Part shown: in pieces, positions 45,441 through 55,976 of the stretch
Layout: the number at the start of each line of letters is the position of its first letter
Numbering within the stretch: position 1 is the stretch's first letter
DNA from: Blattamonas nauphoetae
Taxonomy: Eukaryota; Preaxostyla; Oxymonadida
Assembly (NCBI GenBank): GCA_033064195.1
Contig: JARBJD010000179.1
Coordinates: forward strand, 88,520 to 152,519
Length of the DNA stretch: 64,000 nt
Direction of reading: 5' to 3'
Notes under the pieces: model-generated
Seen by the model: only the letters and a program-made list of their open reading frames with translations
Databases searched by the model: none
Told to the model about the DNA's origin: nothing
Program-made: the position numbers and the translations under genes

Positions 45441-45477
45441 AATAAAAAAGGGAGGTCGAGTCTCGAAAAAACGACCT
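45441..45477 (-). repeat. Right inverted end of the 10.4-kb segment
   Basis: On the minus strand it reads AGGTCGTTTTTTCGAGACTC, then GACC and a CT-rich run, matching the left end at 35038-35074 with small length differences outside the core. Confidence 0.75.
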
Positions 45478-48400
45478 CATATCCAACAACAAATCTCACC
45501 TTCTCCAACCTTCGTTTGTTTCTGAAAGAAGTGAAAAACCGACGAGAGATGTCGACAGAGGATCACAATGTCATCATATTGGACATGAAAGCAAATCCAA
45601 GAGTGAACAAAGATGAACTGAAGAAGCAAGTGTTCAAAATCACACGGAAACTGAAATCGATTGAGGAGAAATTGGTGGATCATTGGATGAAGAATCTATT
45701 GATCATTCAAAAGAAAAATGAACAAATGGAAAACAGAGAAGTGAAGCACTTTGACGGATTCAATGAATGTATTTTACTTGCTGAACCACGAAACAAAACT
45801 GCATTTGATTCCTGTTTATTGAAGGCACGAAAGAAGTTCAAAAAGAACGAGGTTGATAAGGTTAATGCTAATGGAAAACCTTATCAGTTGTACTTCCACA
45901 ATCATTTGAAAACTGTTGAGGAAATCACCACCTTCATCAAATCTGTGTACGACAAAGAGAAGGATCATCCATTCAAGATCAGCATCGATTTTGGGAAGAT
46001 TGTTGAGAGAAAAGATGGTGATGAGACGCTGTACAACGACTTTAGACCAGAACTGGAGAATTCATCAAAGAGTTTTCCGACGGTGATCAGGAATGAGCCA
46101 GACATCAATGAATATTCAAAATATGCAATCAATCTGATCAAAGAATCACAAGAGAGAACACTCATGGATACTAAGACAATGTTTATTGCATTCCATTCCA
46201 TTCTAGTTGCTGTGTATCGATTTCCAGTGGCAGGGAAAGCGAATGCCATCCTTTGTGAACACATCAAAACGAGAAACATTCGGTACATCGATTCTGAGTT
46301 CAACATTTGCTTCTTTCAATCGTTATCATTTCTCACACTTCCGGAGATTCCTGGTAAGAAAATCTCTATCAATATGAGAAACACAGAAGCGTACAAACTG
46401 TTCGCAGAATTTGAGAATCTTACACATCTTCGACCACATCAATTAACGGAGCATTTACGAAATTATCCTGGATTTGACATCGCATGTGATATGGAGAAAG
46501 CAATGACAAAATTCAACATTACCGTTCACATCTATGAATACGATGAAGATAAGAAACGTTACTTCCTCAGTCAATCGTACATCAACGAGAATGACGATGC
46601 AAGAGTTCTTCCCGTTCTGATGATTCCACTTACAGCAAAGCTCGTTCATTTGATGTACATTGTTGATCCTGAGAAAATCACTGGATATAAACTGTGTCCT
46701 TATTGTCAATCAAGAGGCTTCCAAGTGAAGGATACAAACTTCAAGAGATACTACGAGAAACATCTTGCCGAGTGCAAAGAACTTGATGGAAAACACATGA
46801 AGAAGATCTCCCTTGATAAAACACCAAGACCGTACGTTCCACACATCCTCAACAACAAGACGCATGAATTTCTGATGGCACACAAGAGACAAAACGAATT
46901 CAAACCAACTCAGTTCTACATCACATACGATTTCGAAACGATGGAAGATCTCATTCTTGACAATCTCTTCTCTGATGACAATACTCAGTTGATCTCACAC
47001 TTGAAACCTCTCTCTGTTGCATCAGCCATCAAAACAAAATCAGGAATGAAGTCAATCTACTTTGATCTTCGAGATGGAAAGGACTTTGTGAAGCAATGGA
47101 TCAGAGAACTCTTCAAATATGCTGAGACAGTACGAGATGACAATTTATATGAAGATCCAGAAATTCCGTCACAGAATGAAGTCAGTGTGATTGGATTCAA
47201 CAGTTCAAGATTCGACATCAATCTCATATTCCGTGATCTCGTTGACAAGGATTGGAAAGTCGTGAGCTTCCTTGGATCCACAACGAAGTACAAACAAGTA
47301 CTGATCAGACATGAGAAAACACAACAGGTACTACGATTCATTGACATGATGTCATACACAGGACCAATGACTTTGGACAATGCAGTCAAATCCTTCGGTG
47401 GAAACACCACTCTTCAGAAATCATTCTTTGCTTACGAATCATTTGATTCATCAGACTTCGATACAGTGTTGAGCAAACAAGAACCATTCTCCAAGTATGA
47501 ATTCTACTCCAGTCTGAACAACAGTGAAATGTCAGACACCGATTACCAACTTTATCTTGATGATTGGAACAAGCAAGGATTCAAAAATAGATGGGAATAT
47601 CTGAAATTCTACAACATTAGAGACGTTGAATGTATGATTGCACCATTGGACAATCTGATCGATCTGAACTTCCAATACAAAGTGGACATGTTGCACAATC
47701 TCTCACTGTCAGCCAATGCTTCAGCAATCAAGTATGCATGTGCCTACAAAGACTTTGATATTGATGCTGACTACAATGAATGTGACGAATCTGGACCAAT
47801 CAAGATCACCAAACAATACTGGAAATACAAAGTGGAAGGATACATTTATCAAGACCAGAAAGCTCATCGCAGAACTGACAAAAATGTCACTGAATCAGAC
47901 TACGATTGGTTTGTTCAACAGTGCAAGAGAGTGTGCTATATCTGCAAGTGCCACTTCACGCAAGCAGCCAAACCAACGTTGGATAGAATCGACAATGTAA
48001 AAGGTCATTCAAAAGAGAACGTGAAGATCTGCTGTGATTACTGCAACACATACAAGTCAGATAAAGATGAGCATCTCACAAGATTGAGAATTCAACTGAA
48101 GAAATACTGTATCTGGAAATCATTACCAACGACTCTGACACATGAGCAAACATATCACAAACTGAGAGCAGCAGTGACTGGTGGATTATCAAATGTTCAA
48201 CATCGACAGAACATCAAAGACGTGACACCAATCAATCACTTCCAGTTTGAAGACGACAAAGTCATTTCCAAAGATACAGAACACATCATGACTCACGTTT
48301 GTGGCGTAGACTTTAATTCACTTTATCCAAGTGCTTTCTCATCAATCAAGAACAAGAACAATCCATACACCAAACACAGAATGTACATGCCAGGAAGATG

Positions 48401-49007
48401 TTTGTACACAGCAACAGGAGATAAAGAATGTCGTGAGATCATCGAAGACAAGAATCAGAAGACACTGTTTGTTGCTGAATTGAAGGGACATATTGATGAG
48501 AAATACATCAATGATTTCATTAATTTCCCACCAATCTTCAGAAACATCGTGGTCAATACGACTGAAGAAAACATTGGAGAAAAGACTTATTCGTTGATGA
48601 AGAAACATGGATTGAAGACTGATGACAAACAACGGAAGCTGACCCAACTCTTGAGCACACACGATCAGTATATGTTCTTTTCGACATACTATCTGTGGTT
48701 CCTCATCGACTATTGCCACTTCATTATTGATGACGTAAAGAGTGTGATGGTCTTTTCGAGACACGCTGGATTTGAACCATTTGTGACCTCATTCATGAAT
48801 GATCGGATTGAAGCAATGAAAGTTGGTAACAAAGGAAAAGAACAGTTCTGCAAGACGAACTTGAATGGAAGTTACGGATATGATGGAATGAACACTGAGA
48901 AGTACAACTCAATCACAATCTGCAATGAGAAGAGAACATACTTGAAACAAATGATGAAAGGATTTGTTGCGACAAGAGAGATCAATGAGGACAACAGTAG
49001 TGTATAA
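45478..49007 (+). mobile_element. Polinton P1, right part: bulk of the polB gene
   Basis: It encodes most of a protein-primed family B DNA polymerase, highly similar to the P2 copy at 51535-55953. In order it shows the CPYCQSRGF zinc-finger-like block, exonuclease motifs (TYDFETMED, IGFNSSRFDINL, YNIRDVE), an HNH-like module with CYICKCHF, and polymerase motif A (DFNSLYPSAF). The copy is partial: its polymerase C-terminal part and the downstream Polinton genes are absent, and a 185-bp repeat array follows. It is broken and lies beyond the 10.4-kb segment that split it. Confidence 0.85.
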
Positions 49008-49166
49008 GTCGATTACCGATACCTACCTACTTCCCAATTAGTACGGAATATATCACTTTTGACCTCAAAAACACACATTTCCTTCTTCTTCGGTTTTGAT
49101 GAAATTTGGACCTAATTCTTACATTTTTCGATCAAATATCCTCCAAAAACGGATTGAAGTCTATGC
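49008..49166. other. Spacer between P1 and the repeat array
   Basis: A short stretch after the end of the P1 polymerase frame. No feature was recognised. Confidence 0.4.
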
Positions 49167-50190
49167 ATTGACAGATCAATTGGCACAATCATTTGGTGGT
49201 TGTTTCCAATGACTATTGCTGTCAATGTGTCAATGGGTAAATCGGCATTTTTATTTTATTTACAAATCCACAGGTCCACAGGTCCACAAGTCCACAAAGT
49301 CCACGGAGCAGAGGTATACTCAAAAGCACATCAATTGTTGGAAAAGGATCCATTGACAAATCAATTGGCACAATCATTTGGTGGTTGTTTCCAATGACTA
49401 TTGCTGTCAATGTGTCAATGGGTAAATCGGCATTTTTATTTTATTTACAAATCCACAGGTCCACAGGTCCACAAGTCCACAAAGTCCACGGAGCAGAGGT
49501 ATACTCAAAAGCACATCAATTGTTGGAAAAGGATCCATTGACAAATCAATTGGCACAATCATTTGGTGGTTGTTTCCAATGACTATTGCTGTCAATGTGT
49601 CAATGGGTAAATCGGCATTTTTATTTTATTTACAAATCCACAGGTCCACAGGTCCACAAGTCCACAAAGTCCACGGAGCAGAGGTATACTCAAAAGCACA
49701 TCAATTGTTGGAAAAGGATCCATTGACAAATCAATTGGCACAATCATTTGGTGGTTGTTTCCAATGACTATTGCTGTCAATGTGTCAATGGGTAAATCGG
49801 CATTTTTATTTTATTTACAAATCCACAGGTCCACAGGTCCACAAGTCCACCGACTACTTAGGAAGTAATGCGGACATTTGTAAAAGAACTATTCTTCATG
49901 CTAACAGCTGGTATATTACATTTATCATTATTGTTTATGTGGACTTTTTACTTTTGATGCCACAATTTTCTTCATATTTTCCATTGACAGTTGACATTTA
50001 TAAGAATAAAGGATATTGATAGATATTCCATGTGCAGTACGCTCCGTGGACATGTGGACCTGTGGACCTGTGGACCCGTGGATTTATAAACAAAATAAAA
50101 TCCGGGAATTACCCATTGACACATTGACAGCAATAGCAATGGTGAAGACCTATTGTTTCCTTATGCCAATTGATGTGTCAATGGATCGAC
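49167..50190. repeat. 185-bp tandem array with an inverted copy (foldback structure)
   Basis: About 3.7 near-identical units of 185 bp run from about 49167 to 49850. Each contains GTTTCCAATGACTATTGCTG, an A/T-rich run and a cluster of TCCACAGG-type sub-repeats. After about 190 bp of unrelated A/T-rich DNA, a diverged unit lies in inverse orientation at about 50044-50190 (GTGGACCTGTGGACC, then CATTGACACATTGACAGC). The whole can fold back on itself. The short open frames in the units are by-products of the repeat and not genes. Confidence 0.85.
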
Positions 50191-50240
50191 ATGTCCACAC
50201 GTCCACGGCGCACAGGCACATCCAGAATGCACCAGAATGA

Positions 50241-50905
50241 CGTGCACTACCTCCCCATGCATCCAGGGCATCCATGGATTGTTTTGGTCAAATTTGATTT
50301 TTTCACTTTTTTTCACTCAAATTTAATGTAAATAAAAAATTCAATTTTTGCGATCATCCAAAAGTGTTCCAACAAGCCTAATATCGGTCTGACGTGTTTA
50401 TATACGACGTGTTTCGTGTGATCTGAGAAGTATTTCCGGAGTTATGGGTAGTCCAAAAATAAACGTCAAACTTTTTTACTTTTCTGATTTTTTAATTTGT
50501 ATATGAAGAGGAGTTGTTGGCCAAGTTCAAGTATTGAGCCCTCGACGTAATGTTCCAAGATACTCAGGCAAAATGGTGCCCTGGTGACTGATGCGCAGAA
50601 CGATTTGGAGGTTGGATTGGAGACGGATGATCGAAAGATTGTCCCCGGGGTTCATGTTGGCAGCACTTAGATGTGACCGTAAATCATGCCCACCCAAGAC
50701 TTAACCCTTCAAGGACTTCGCCAGCAGCAGTCATTTAGAAGGATCGCGATAGAACGATCCCCAAAGGAGTATCGGGGTGTCTATAGGAAGCTCGTACGAA
50801 CGTGGGAAGGCTCTTCTCTTCGGTTATTTTTGTTCTGTTTGATTTGCAGACATCAATAATAATCGTTAAACTTTTTTTATTTTTCCATTTTTTAATTTGT
50901 AATAA
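50241..50905. other. Upstream region of Polinton P2
   Basis: No gene seen. T-rich blocks lie at about 50463-50503 and 50868-50905; the second directly precedes the first P2 gene, and both resemble the blocks before the P1 genes. The outer end of P2 should lie in or before this stretch but its inverted repeat was not identified, because the other end is outside the window. Confidence 0.45.
50868..50905 (+). promoter_or_regulatory. T-rich block before the first P2 gene
   Basis: ACTTTTTTTATTTTTCCATT, followed by a T/A run ending in TAATAAATG. Very similar blocks stand before the P1 and P2 polymerase genes (about 34815-34860 and 51493-51534) and, shorter, before 55977, 61242, 62669 and 63033. 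The repeated placement suggests an element-specific promoter. Confidence 0.5.
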
Positions 50906-51490
50906 ATGACAAACCAACTCACACCAAGCAAACTGAACAGTATGTTAAGTAATGAACAATTAATACTTGTTACCGAACCAGTTCTGACTCGTCGTGGAAC
51001 ATCTTATCTCTCTCATGGAACTTTTGAATATGCTACTGAAGATAAACCAGAGGAGGTGTTTCGAGTATATGTTTCATCATTCATCAGAGGTACAAGACCA
51101 CATCTGGATCCAAGCCGGTATCATCGATTTGATGACTATTGCACAAAAGAAAAATTCATTGAATCCCTTCACAGTGAGAATTGTGAACTTGTAGGTGAAT
51201 ACAAAACTTCAGAATCGGTGGTAAGATATCTCCATGAAGGTGTTGAATGGAAAATAAAACCAGCACACTGGATGAAAGGTGTACGAACGCATGAGAAGAG
51301 TCGGAAGCACTACACTCAATCATTTGTTGAAAACGAATTGAGAAAGCATAATTGTGAGCTCGTTGGTGAGTACAAGAGAGTTCTTGTTCCTTTTCAATAT
51401 CGAGTGACTGGAGATGATAAAATATACAAAATTAGACTTGATGAATGGTTTAGAGCAAAAACAAAGCCACATTTGAGAAAACAAAAATAA
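50906..51490 (+). CDS. Small two-repeat protein of Polinton P2
   Basis: 194 residues. Two repeats of about 50 residues are visible: SENCELVGEYKTSESVVRYL with GVEWKIKPAHWMKG, and RKHNCELVGEYKRVLVPFQY with KIYKIRLDEWFRAK. The same layout occurs in P1 (34314-34817), where the N-terminal part differs. I do not know the function. The repeat shape (short strand pair, then a W in a basic context) suggests a small nucleic-acid-binding module, which is inference. It sits 44 bp before the polymerase gene, each with its own T-rich upstream block. Confidence 0.7.
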   Translation: MTNQLTPSKLNSMLSNEQLILVTEPVLTRRGTSYLSHGTFEYATEDKPEEVFRVYVSSFIRGTRPHLDPSRYHRFDDYCTKEKFIESLHSENCELVGEYKTSESVVRYLHEGVEWKIKPAHWMKGVRTHEKSRKHYTQSFVENELRKHNCELVGEYKRVLVPFQYRVTGDDKIYKIRLDEWFRAKTKPHLRKQK

Positions 51491-51534
51491 ATGCTGAACT
51501 TTTTTTATTTTTGAACTTTTTAATTTGAATAAAA

Positions 51535-54500
51535 ATGGAGACTCCGCTTCAATTTGTCACAAAAAGCATTAGAAAAATCCAACAATTGTTTCCCAACACC
51601 ACCTTTGAATTCAAGGATAAACATGGCCAAGATCGTCAATATGATCCAAACAGTAGAAACTACGCACATCAGAACTCATATCTCGCGTCTATGCTTCGGA
51701 ATCCAGAAGTCGGATATCTAGAGTCATCTCCTGACGATAATATTTCAACATTTCTTAACAAAATTGAAAACCAACAACTGATGGCGTCTGAAGATCAGCA
51801 TGAACAAAAAAGGATTGATGAAGAAATGAAAGCAAGCATCCAAAATATGAAAGCAAATCCAAGAGTGAACGAAAATGAATTGAAAACACAAGTGTTCAAG
51901 ATCACGAGGAAACTAAAGTCGATTGAAGAGAAATTAATGGATCATTGGATGAAGAATCTGATGATTATTCAAAAGAAGAATGAACAAATGGAATCAAGAA
52001 AAGTGAAGGAATTTGATGGTTTTGATCAATGCATCTTACTCGCTGAACCAAGAGACAAACTTGGATTTAAAGAATGTCTAACGAATGCACGGAGGAAGTT
52101 CAAAAAGAATGAGATCGAGAAGGTGAGTGACAACGGAAAACCATATCAGTTGTACTTCCACAATCATCTGAAGAATGTTGAAGAAATCACAACCTTTATT
52201 AAGTCAGTGTACGAAAAAGAGAAGGATCATCCGTTCATGATCAGTATTGATTTCGGTAAGATCGTAGAAAGGAAAGACAAAGATGAGACAACGTACAAGG
52301 ATTTCAGACCAGAATTGGAGAACACCTCAAAGAGCTTTCCAACGGTGATTAGAAATGAGACAGACATCAATGAGTATTCAAAATATGCAATCAATCTGAT
52401 CAAAGAATCACAAGAGAGAACACTGATGGATACAAAGACAATGTTCATAGCATTCCACTCCATTCTTGTTGCAGTCAATCGATTTCCGGTTGCAGGGAAA
52501 GCGAATACTTTACTCACAATCCATATGAAGACACGAAATATCAAGTACGTTGATTCACCATTCAATATCTGCTTCTTTCAAGCAGTTTCGCACAAAACCC
52601 TTCCAGATACTCCAGAGAGGAAAATACCACCGAATACCAGAAATGCTGAAGCACATCGACTGTTTGCCATCTGCAAGAATCTAACACATCTAAAACCGCA
52701 TCAATTGACACCATATCTTCAACAATATCCAGGATTTGATATTGCATCTGACATGGAAGAAACAATGAAAATACTAAACATCACAGTTCACATTTATGAA
52801 TACGACGAAGAAAAGAAACGATACTTCCTAAGTCAATCGTATGTCAACGAAAACGATGATGCACTTGTTGTTCCAATACTCATGGTTCCTCTCACTGCAA
52901 CTCTTGTTCACGTAATGTTCATTTCTGATCCTGAAAAACTCACTGGATACAAACTCTGTCCGTATTGTCAGTCAAGAGGATTCCAAGTCAAGGATTCACA
53001 ATTCAAACGTAATTATGAAAGACATCTTGCAGAGTGTAAAGAACTGGATGGAAAACACGTGAAAAAGATCGCTCTTGATAAAACACCAAGACCTTATGTT
53101 CCACATATCCTCAACAACAGAACAAATGAATTTCTGATGGCACACAAGAGACAAGACGAATTCAAACCAACACAATACTACATCACTTACGATTTCGAAA
53201 CCTTGGAAGATCTCATTCTTGACAATCTATTCTCTGATGACAACACACAGTTGATCTCACACTTGAAACCTCTCTCTGTTGCATCAGCCATCAAAACAAA
53301 ATCAGGAATGAAGTCAATCTACTTTGATCTTCGAGATGGAAAGGACTTTGTGAAGCAATGGATCAGAGAACTCTTCAAATTTGCAGAAACAGTACGAGAT
53401 GACAATTTATATGAAGATCCAGAAATTCCCTCACAAAATGAAGTCAGCGTGATTGGATTCAACAGTTCCAGATTTGACATCAATCTCATATTCCGTGATC
53501 TCGTTGACAAGGATTGGAAAGTCGTGAGCTTCCTTGGATCCACAACGAAGTACAAACAAGTTTTGATCAGAGATGAGAAAACCCAACAGGTGCTTCGCTT
53601 TATTGACATGATGTCGTACACAGGACCAATGACATTGGATAATGCAGTGAAGGCATTTGGAGGAAACACCACTCTTCAGAAATCATTCTTTGCTTACGAA
53701 TCATTTGATTCATTAGACTACGACGCAGTGCTGAGCAAACAAGAACCTTTCTCCAAATATGAGTTCTATTCCAGTCTGAACAACAGTGAAATGTCCGACG
53801 TTGATTACAAACTTTACCTTGATGATTGGAACAAGCAAGGATTCAAGAATCGCTGGGAATACCTGAAATTCTACAACATCAGAGATGTCGAATGTATGAT
53901 TGCACCATTGGATAATCTGATCGATCTGAACTTCCAGTACAAAGTGGACATGCTGCACAATCTCTCACTGTCAGCCAATGCTTCAGCAATCAAGTATGCA
54001 TGTGCCTACAAGGACTTTGATATTGATGCTGACTACAATGAATGTGACGAATCTGGTCCCATCAAAATCACAAAACAATACTGGAAATACAAAGTGGAAG
54101 GATACATGTATCAAGATCAAAAAGCGCATCGCAATACTAACAAAAACGTAACTGAATCAGATTACGACTGGTTTGTTCAACAGTGCAAGAAAGTGTGCTA
54201 TATCTGCAAATGTCACTTCACACAAGCTGTTCGACCAACTTTGGATAGAATCGACAATTCGAAAGGACATTTAAAAGAGAACGTGAAGATCTGCTGTGAC
54301 TACTGCAACACATACAAGTCAGATAAAGATGAGCATCTCACAAGATTGAGGATTCAACTGAAGAAGTATTGCATCTGGAAATCACTTCCAATGACTCTGA
54401 CACACGAGCAAACATATCACAAGTTGAGAGCAGCAGTGACTGGTGGATTATCGAATGTTCAGCATAGACAGAACATCAAAGACTTGACTCCAATCAATCA

Positions 54501-55953
54501 CTTCTCATTTGAAGATGGTATTGTCAAATCAACCGATACTGAACACATCATGACTCATGTCTGCGGTGTTGATTTCAATTCCCTGTACCCAAGTGCTTTC
54601 TCATCAATCAAGAACAAGAACAATCCATACACCAAACACAGAATGTACATGCCAGGAAGATGTTTGTACACAGCAACAGGAGATAAAGAATGTCGTGAGA
54701 TCATCGAAGACAAGAATCAGAAGACATTATTCGTTGCTGAACTGAAAGGACACATCGATGAGAAATACATCAATGATTTCATTAACTTCCCACCAATCTT
54801 CAGAAACATCATTGTCAAAACAACAGAAGAAAACATCGGAGAAAAGACCTATTCGTTGATGAAGAAGCATGGATTGAAGACTGATGATAAACAAAGAAAA
54901 TTAACCCAACTCTTGAGCACACACGATCAGTATATGTTCTTTTCGACATACTATCTGTGGTTCCTCATCGACTATTGCCACTTCATCGTCGACGACATCA
55001 AGAGTGTGATTGTATTCTCGAGACATGATGGATTTGAACCATTTGTGACTTCGTTCATGAATGATCGAATTGAAGCAATGAAGGTTGGAAACAAAGGAAA
55101 GGAACAGTTCTGTAAGACCAACTTGAATGAAAGTTACGGATATGATGGAATGAACACTGAGAAATACAACTCAATCACAATCTGCAATGAGAAGAGAACA
55201 TACTTGAAACAAATGATGAAAGGATTTGTGGCGACTCGAGAGATCAATGAGGACAACTACATTGTGATTGAAGACAGAGAGAAAGCATCGTGCAAAACAT
55301 GTCTGCAAGAAGCAGTATTCACACTCGACAACGCCAAGTTCTGGTATCTGAATTTCATCTACAACTTCATGTACAAGTGTCTCGACATGAACAAGATTCA
55401 CTTCTGTGAGGGAGACACTGACTCTGCTTACTGGGCAATTGCTGGTGATCCAAGTTCTGGAATCCATCAACAATTCGAAAACGTGATTGCTGACAAGGAA
55501 TTCTATGATGCTCACAAATACGAATGGTTCCCCAATCCTAAAAAGGGAGTAGATGATGAGAAGAAACTATTGGGATTAGCAATTGAAAAGGAAGGTGAAC
55601 AGATGATCTGTCTTGCACCCAAGTGTTACTCTCTCGATGAGAAATGCAAAATCAAAGGAGTGTCTCTGAAGAAAACAAATATCACAAGCGACGATTATGT
55701 GAAGTGCCTCAATGGAGAGAAAACAGTGACTACAACATTGAACTTCACCGTAAGACGGTTCAAGCATCAGTATGATGCGTTTCAAACGAGAAGAATCGTG
55801 AGCGAAGATGACACCAATGGATTTGAGAGTGCGAAAATACAACAACAGAAACTCAGTCTCAGTGGAATTCATCTGAAGGCAATCGTACTTGAAAATGAAT
55901 CGTGTCCTCCATTCATTCATGGACTGAAAGCAACTGATTATCTAATCGAATAA
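51535..55953 (+). CDS. polB: Protein-primed family B DNA polymerase of Polinton P2
   Basis: 1472 residues, full length for this family. It would replicate the element's DNA from a protein primer. About 343-440 is OTU-like in pattern (NICFFQAVSH, ITVHIYEYDE, VHVMFISDP), followed by a CPYCQSRGF...HLAEC zinc-finger-like block. Exonuclease motifs: YDFETLED (about 552), IGFNSSRFDINL (about 640), YNIRDVE (about 780). About 884-935 is an HNH-like module: CYICKCHF, PTLDRIDN, KENVKICCDYCN. Polymerase motifs: DFNSLYPSAF (about 1012), then KTNLN...YGYDGM, then GDTDSAYWA (about 1293). The C-terminus ends GLKATDYLIE. The frame looks whole. The HNH-like module between the exonuclease and palm parts is unusual and also present in P1. 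Confidence 0.9.
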   Translation: METPLQFVTKSIRKIQQLFPNTTFEFKDKHGQDRQYDPNSRNYAHQNSYLASMLRNPEVGYLESSPDDNISTFLNKIENQQLMASEDQHEQKRIDEEMKASIQNMKANPRVNENELKTQVFKITRKLKSIEEKLMDHWMKNLMIIQKKNEQMESRKVKEFDGFDQCILLAEPRDKLGFKECLTNARRKFKKNEIEKVSDNGKPYQLYFHNHLKNVEEITTFIKSVYEKEKDHPFMISIDFGKIVERKDKDETTYKDFRPELENTSKSFPTVIRNETDINEYSKYAINLIKESQERTLMDTKTMFIAFHSILVAVNRFPVAGKANTLLTIHMKTRNIKYVDSPFNICFFQAVSHKTLPDTPERKIPPNTRNAEAHRLFAICKNLTHLKPHQLTPYLQQYPGFDIASDMEETMKILNITVHIYEYDEEKKRYFLSQSYVNENDDALVVPILMVPLTATLVHVMFISDPEKLTGYKLCPYCQSRGFQVKDSQFKRNYERHLAECKELDGKHVKKIALDKTPRPYVPHILNNRTNEFLMAHKRQDEFKPTQYYITYDFETLEDLILDNLFSDDNTQLISHLKPLSVASAIKTKSGMKSIYFDLRDGKDFVKQWIRELFKFAETVRDDNLYEDPEIPSQNEVSVIGFNSSRFDINLIFRDLVDKDWKVVSFLGSTTKYKQVLIRDEKTQQVLRFIDMMSYTGPMTLDNAVKAFGGNTTLQKSFFAYESFDSLDYDAVLSKQEPFSKYEFYSSLNNSEMSDVDYKLYLDDWNKQGFKNRWEYLKFYNIRDVECMIAPLDNLIDLNFQYKVDMLHNLSLSANASAIKYACAYKDFDIDADYNECDESGPIKITKQYWKYKVEGYMYQDQKAHRNTNKNVTESDYDWFVQQCKKVCYICKCHFTQAVRPTLDRIDNSKGHLKENVKICCDYCNTYKSDKDEHLTRLRIQLKKYCIWKSLPMTLTHEQTYHKLRAAVTGGLSNVQHRQNIKDLTPINHFSFEDGIVKSTDTEHIMTHVCGVDFNSLYPSAFSSIKNKNNPYTKHRMYMPGRCLYTATGDKECREIIEDKNQKTLFVAELKGHIDEKYINDFINFPPIFRNIIVKTTEENIGEKTYSLMKKHGLKTDDKQRKLTQLLSTHDQYMFFSTYYLWFLIDYCHFIVDDIKSVIVFSRHDGFEPFVTSFMNDRIEAMKVGNKGKEQFCKTNLNESYGYDGMNTEKYNSITICNEKRTYLKQMMKGFVATREINEDNYIVIEDREKASCKTCLQEAVFTLDNAKFWYLNFIYNFMYKCLDMNKIHFCEGDTDSAYWAIAGDPSSGIHQQFENVIADKEFYDAHKYEWFPNPKKGVDDEKKLLGLAIEKEGEQMICLAPKCYSLDEKCKIKGVSLKKTNITSDDYVKCLNGEKTVTTTLNFTVRRFKHQYDAFQTRRIVSEDDTNGFESAKIQQQKLSLSGIHLKAIVLENESCPPFIHGLKATDYLIE

Positions 55954-55976
55954 ACACAAACTTTATTTTTGTAGAA

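Larger units (their letters stand above)
35038..45477. mobile_element. 10.4-kb inverted-repeat segment carrying host genes, inserted in Polinton P1
   Basis: The segment is 10,440 bp. Its ends are inverted: on both sides the sequence reads TTTTCGAGACTCGACC inwards, within an imperfect terminal repeat of about 30-35 bp that begins GGGT or AGGT. It is flanked by CATAT on both sides (35033-35037 and 45478-45482), a 5-bp target duplication. The same Polinton polymerase gene lies on either side. Inside are a WD40-type host gene (minus strand), its presumed 3' part, and a nested compound element. I see no transposase. Superfamily is open: 5-bp duplications occur in Transib-like and some integrase-driven elements. 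Gene capture by an inverted-repeat element is inferred. Confidence 0.7.

Noticed and set aside
49200-49767. Repeated 62-65-residue open frames on both strands as a gene family
   Set aside because: They recur exactly with the 185-bp unit, have no domain features and span the sub-repeats. They are by-products of the array.
49167-49850. CRISPR-like array
   Set aside because: Units are 185 bp and repeat end to end without unique spacers, and the context is eukaryotic. It is a tandem repeat.
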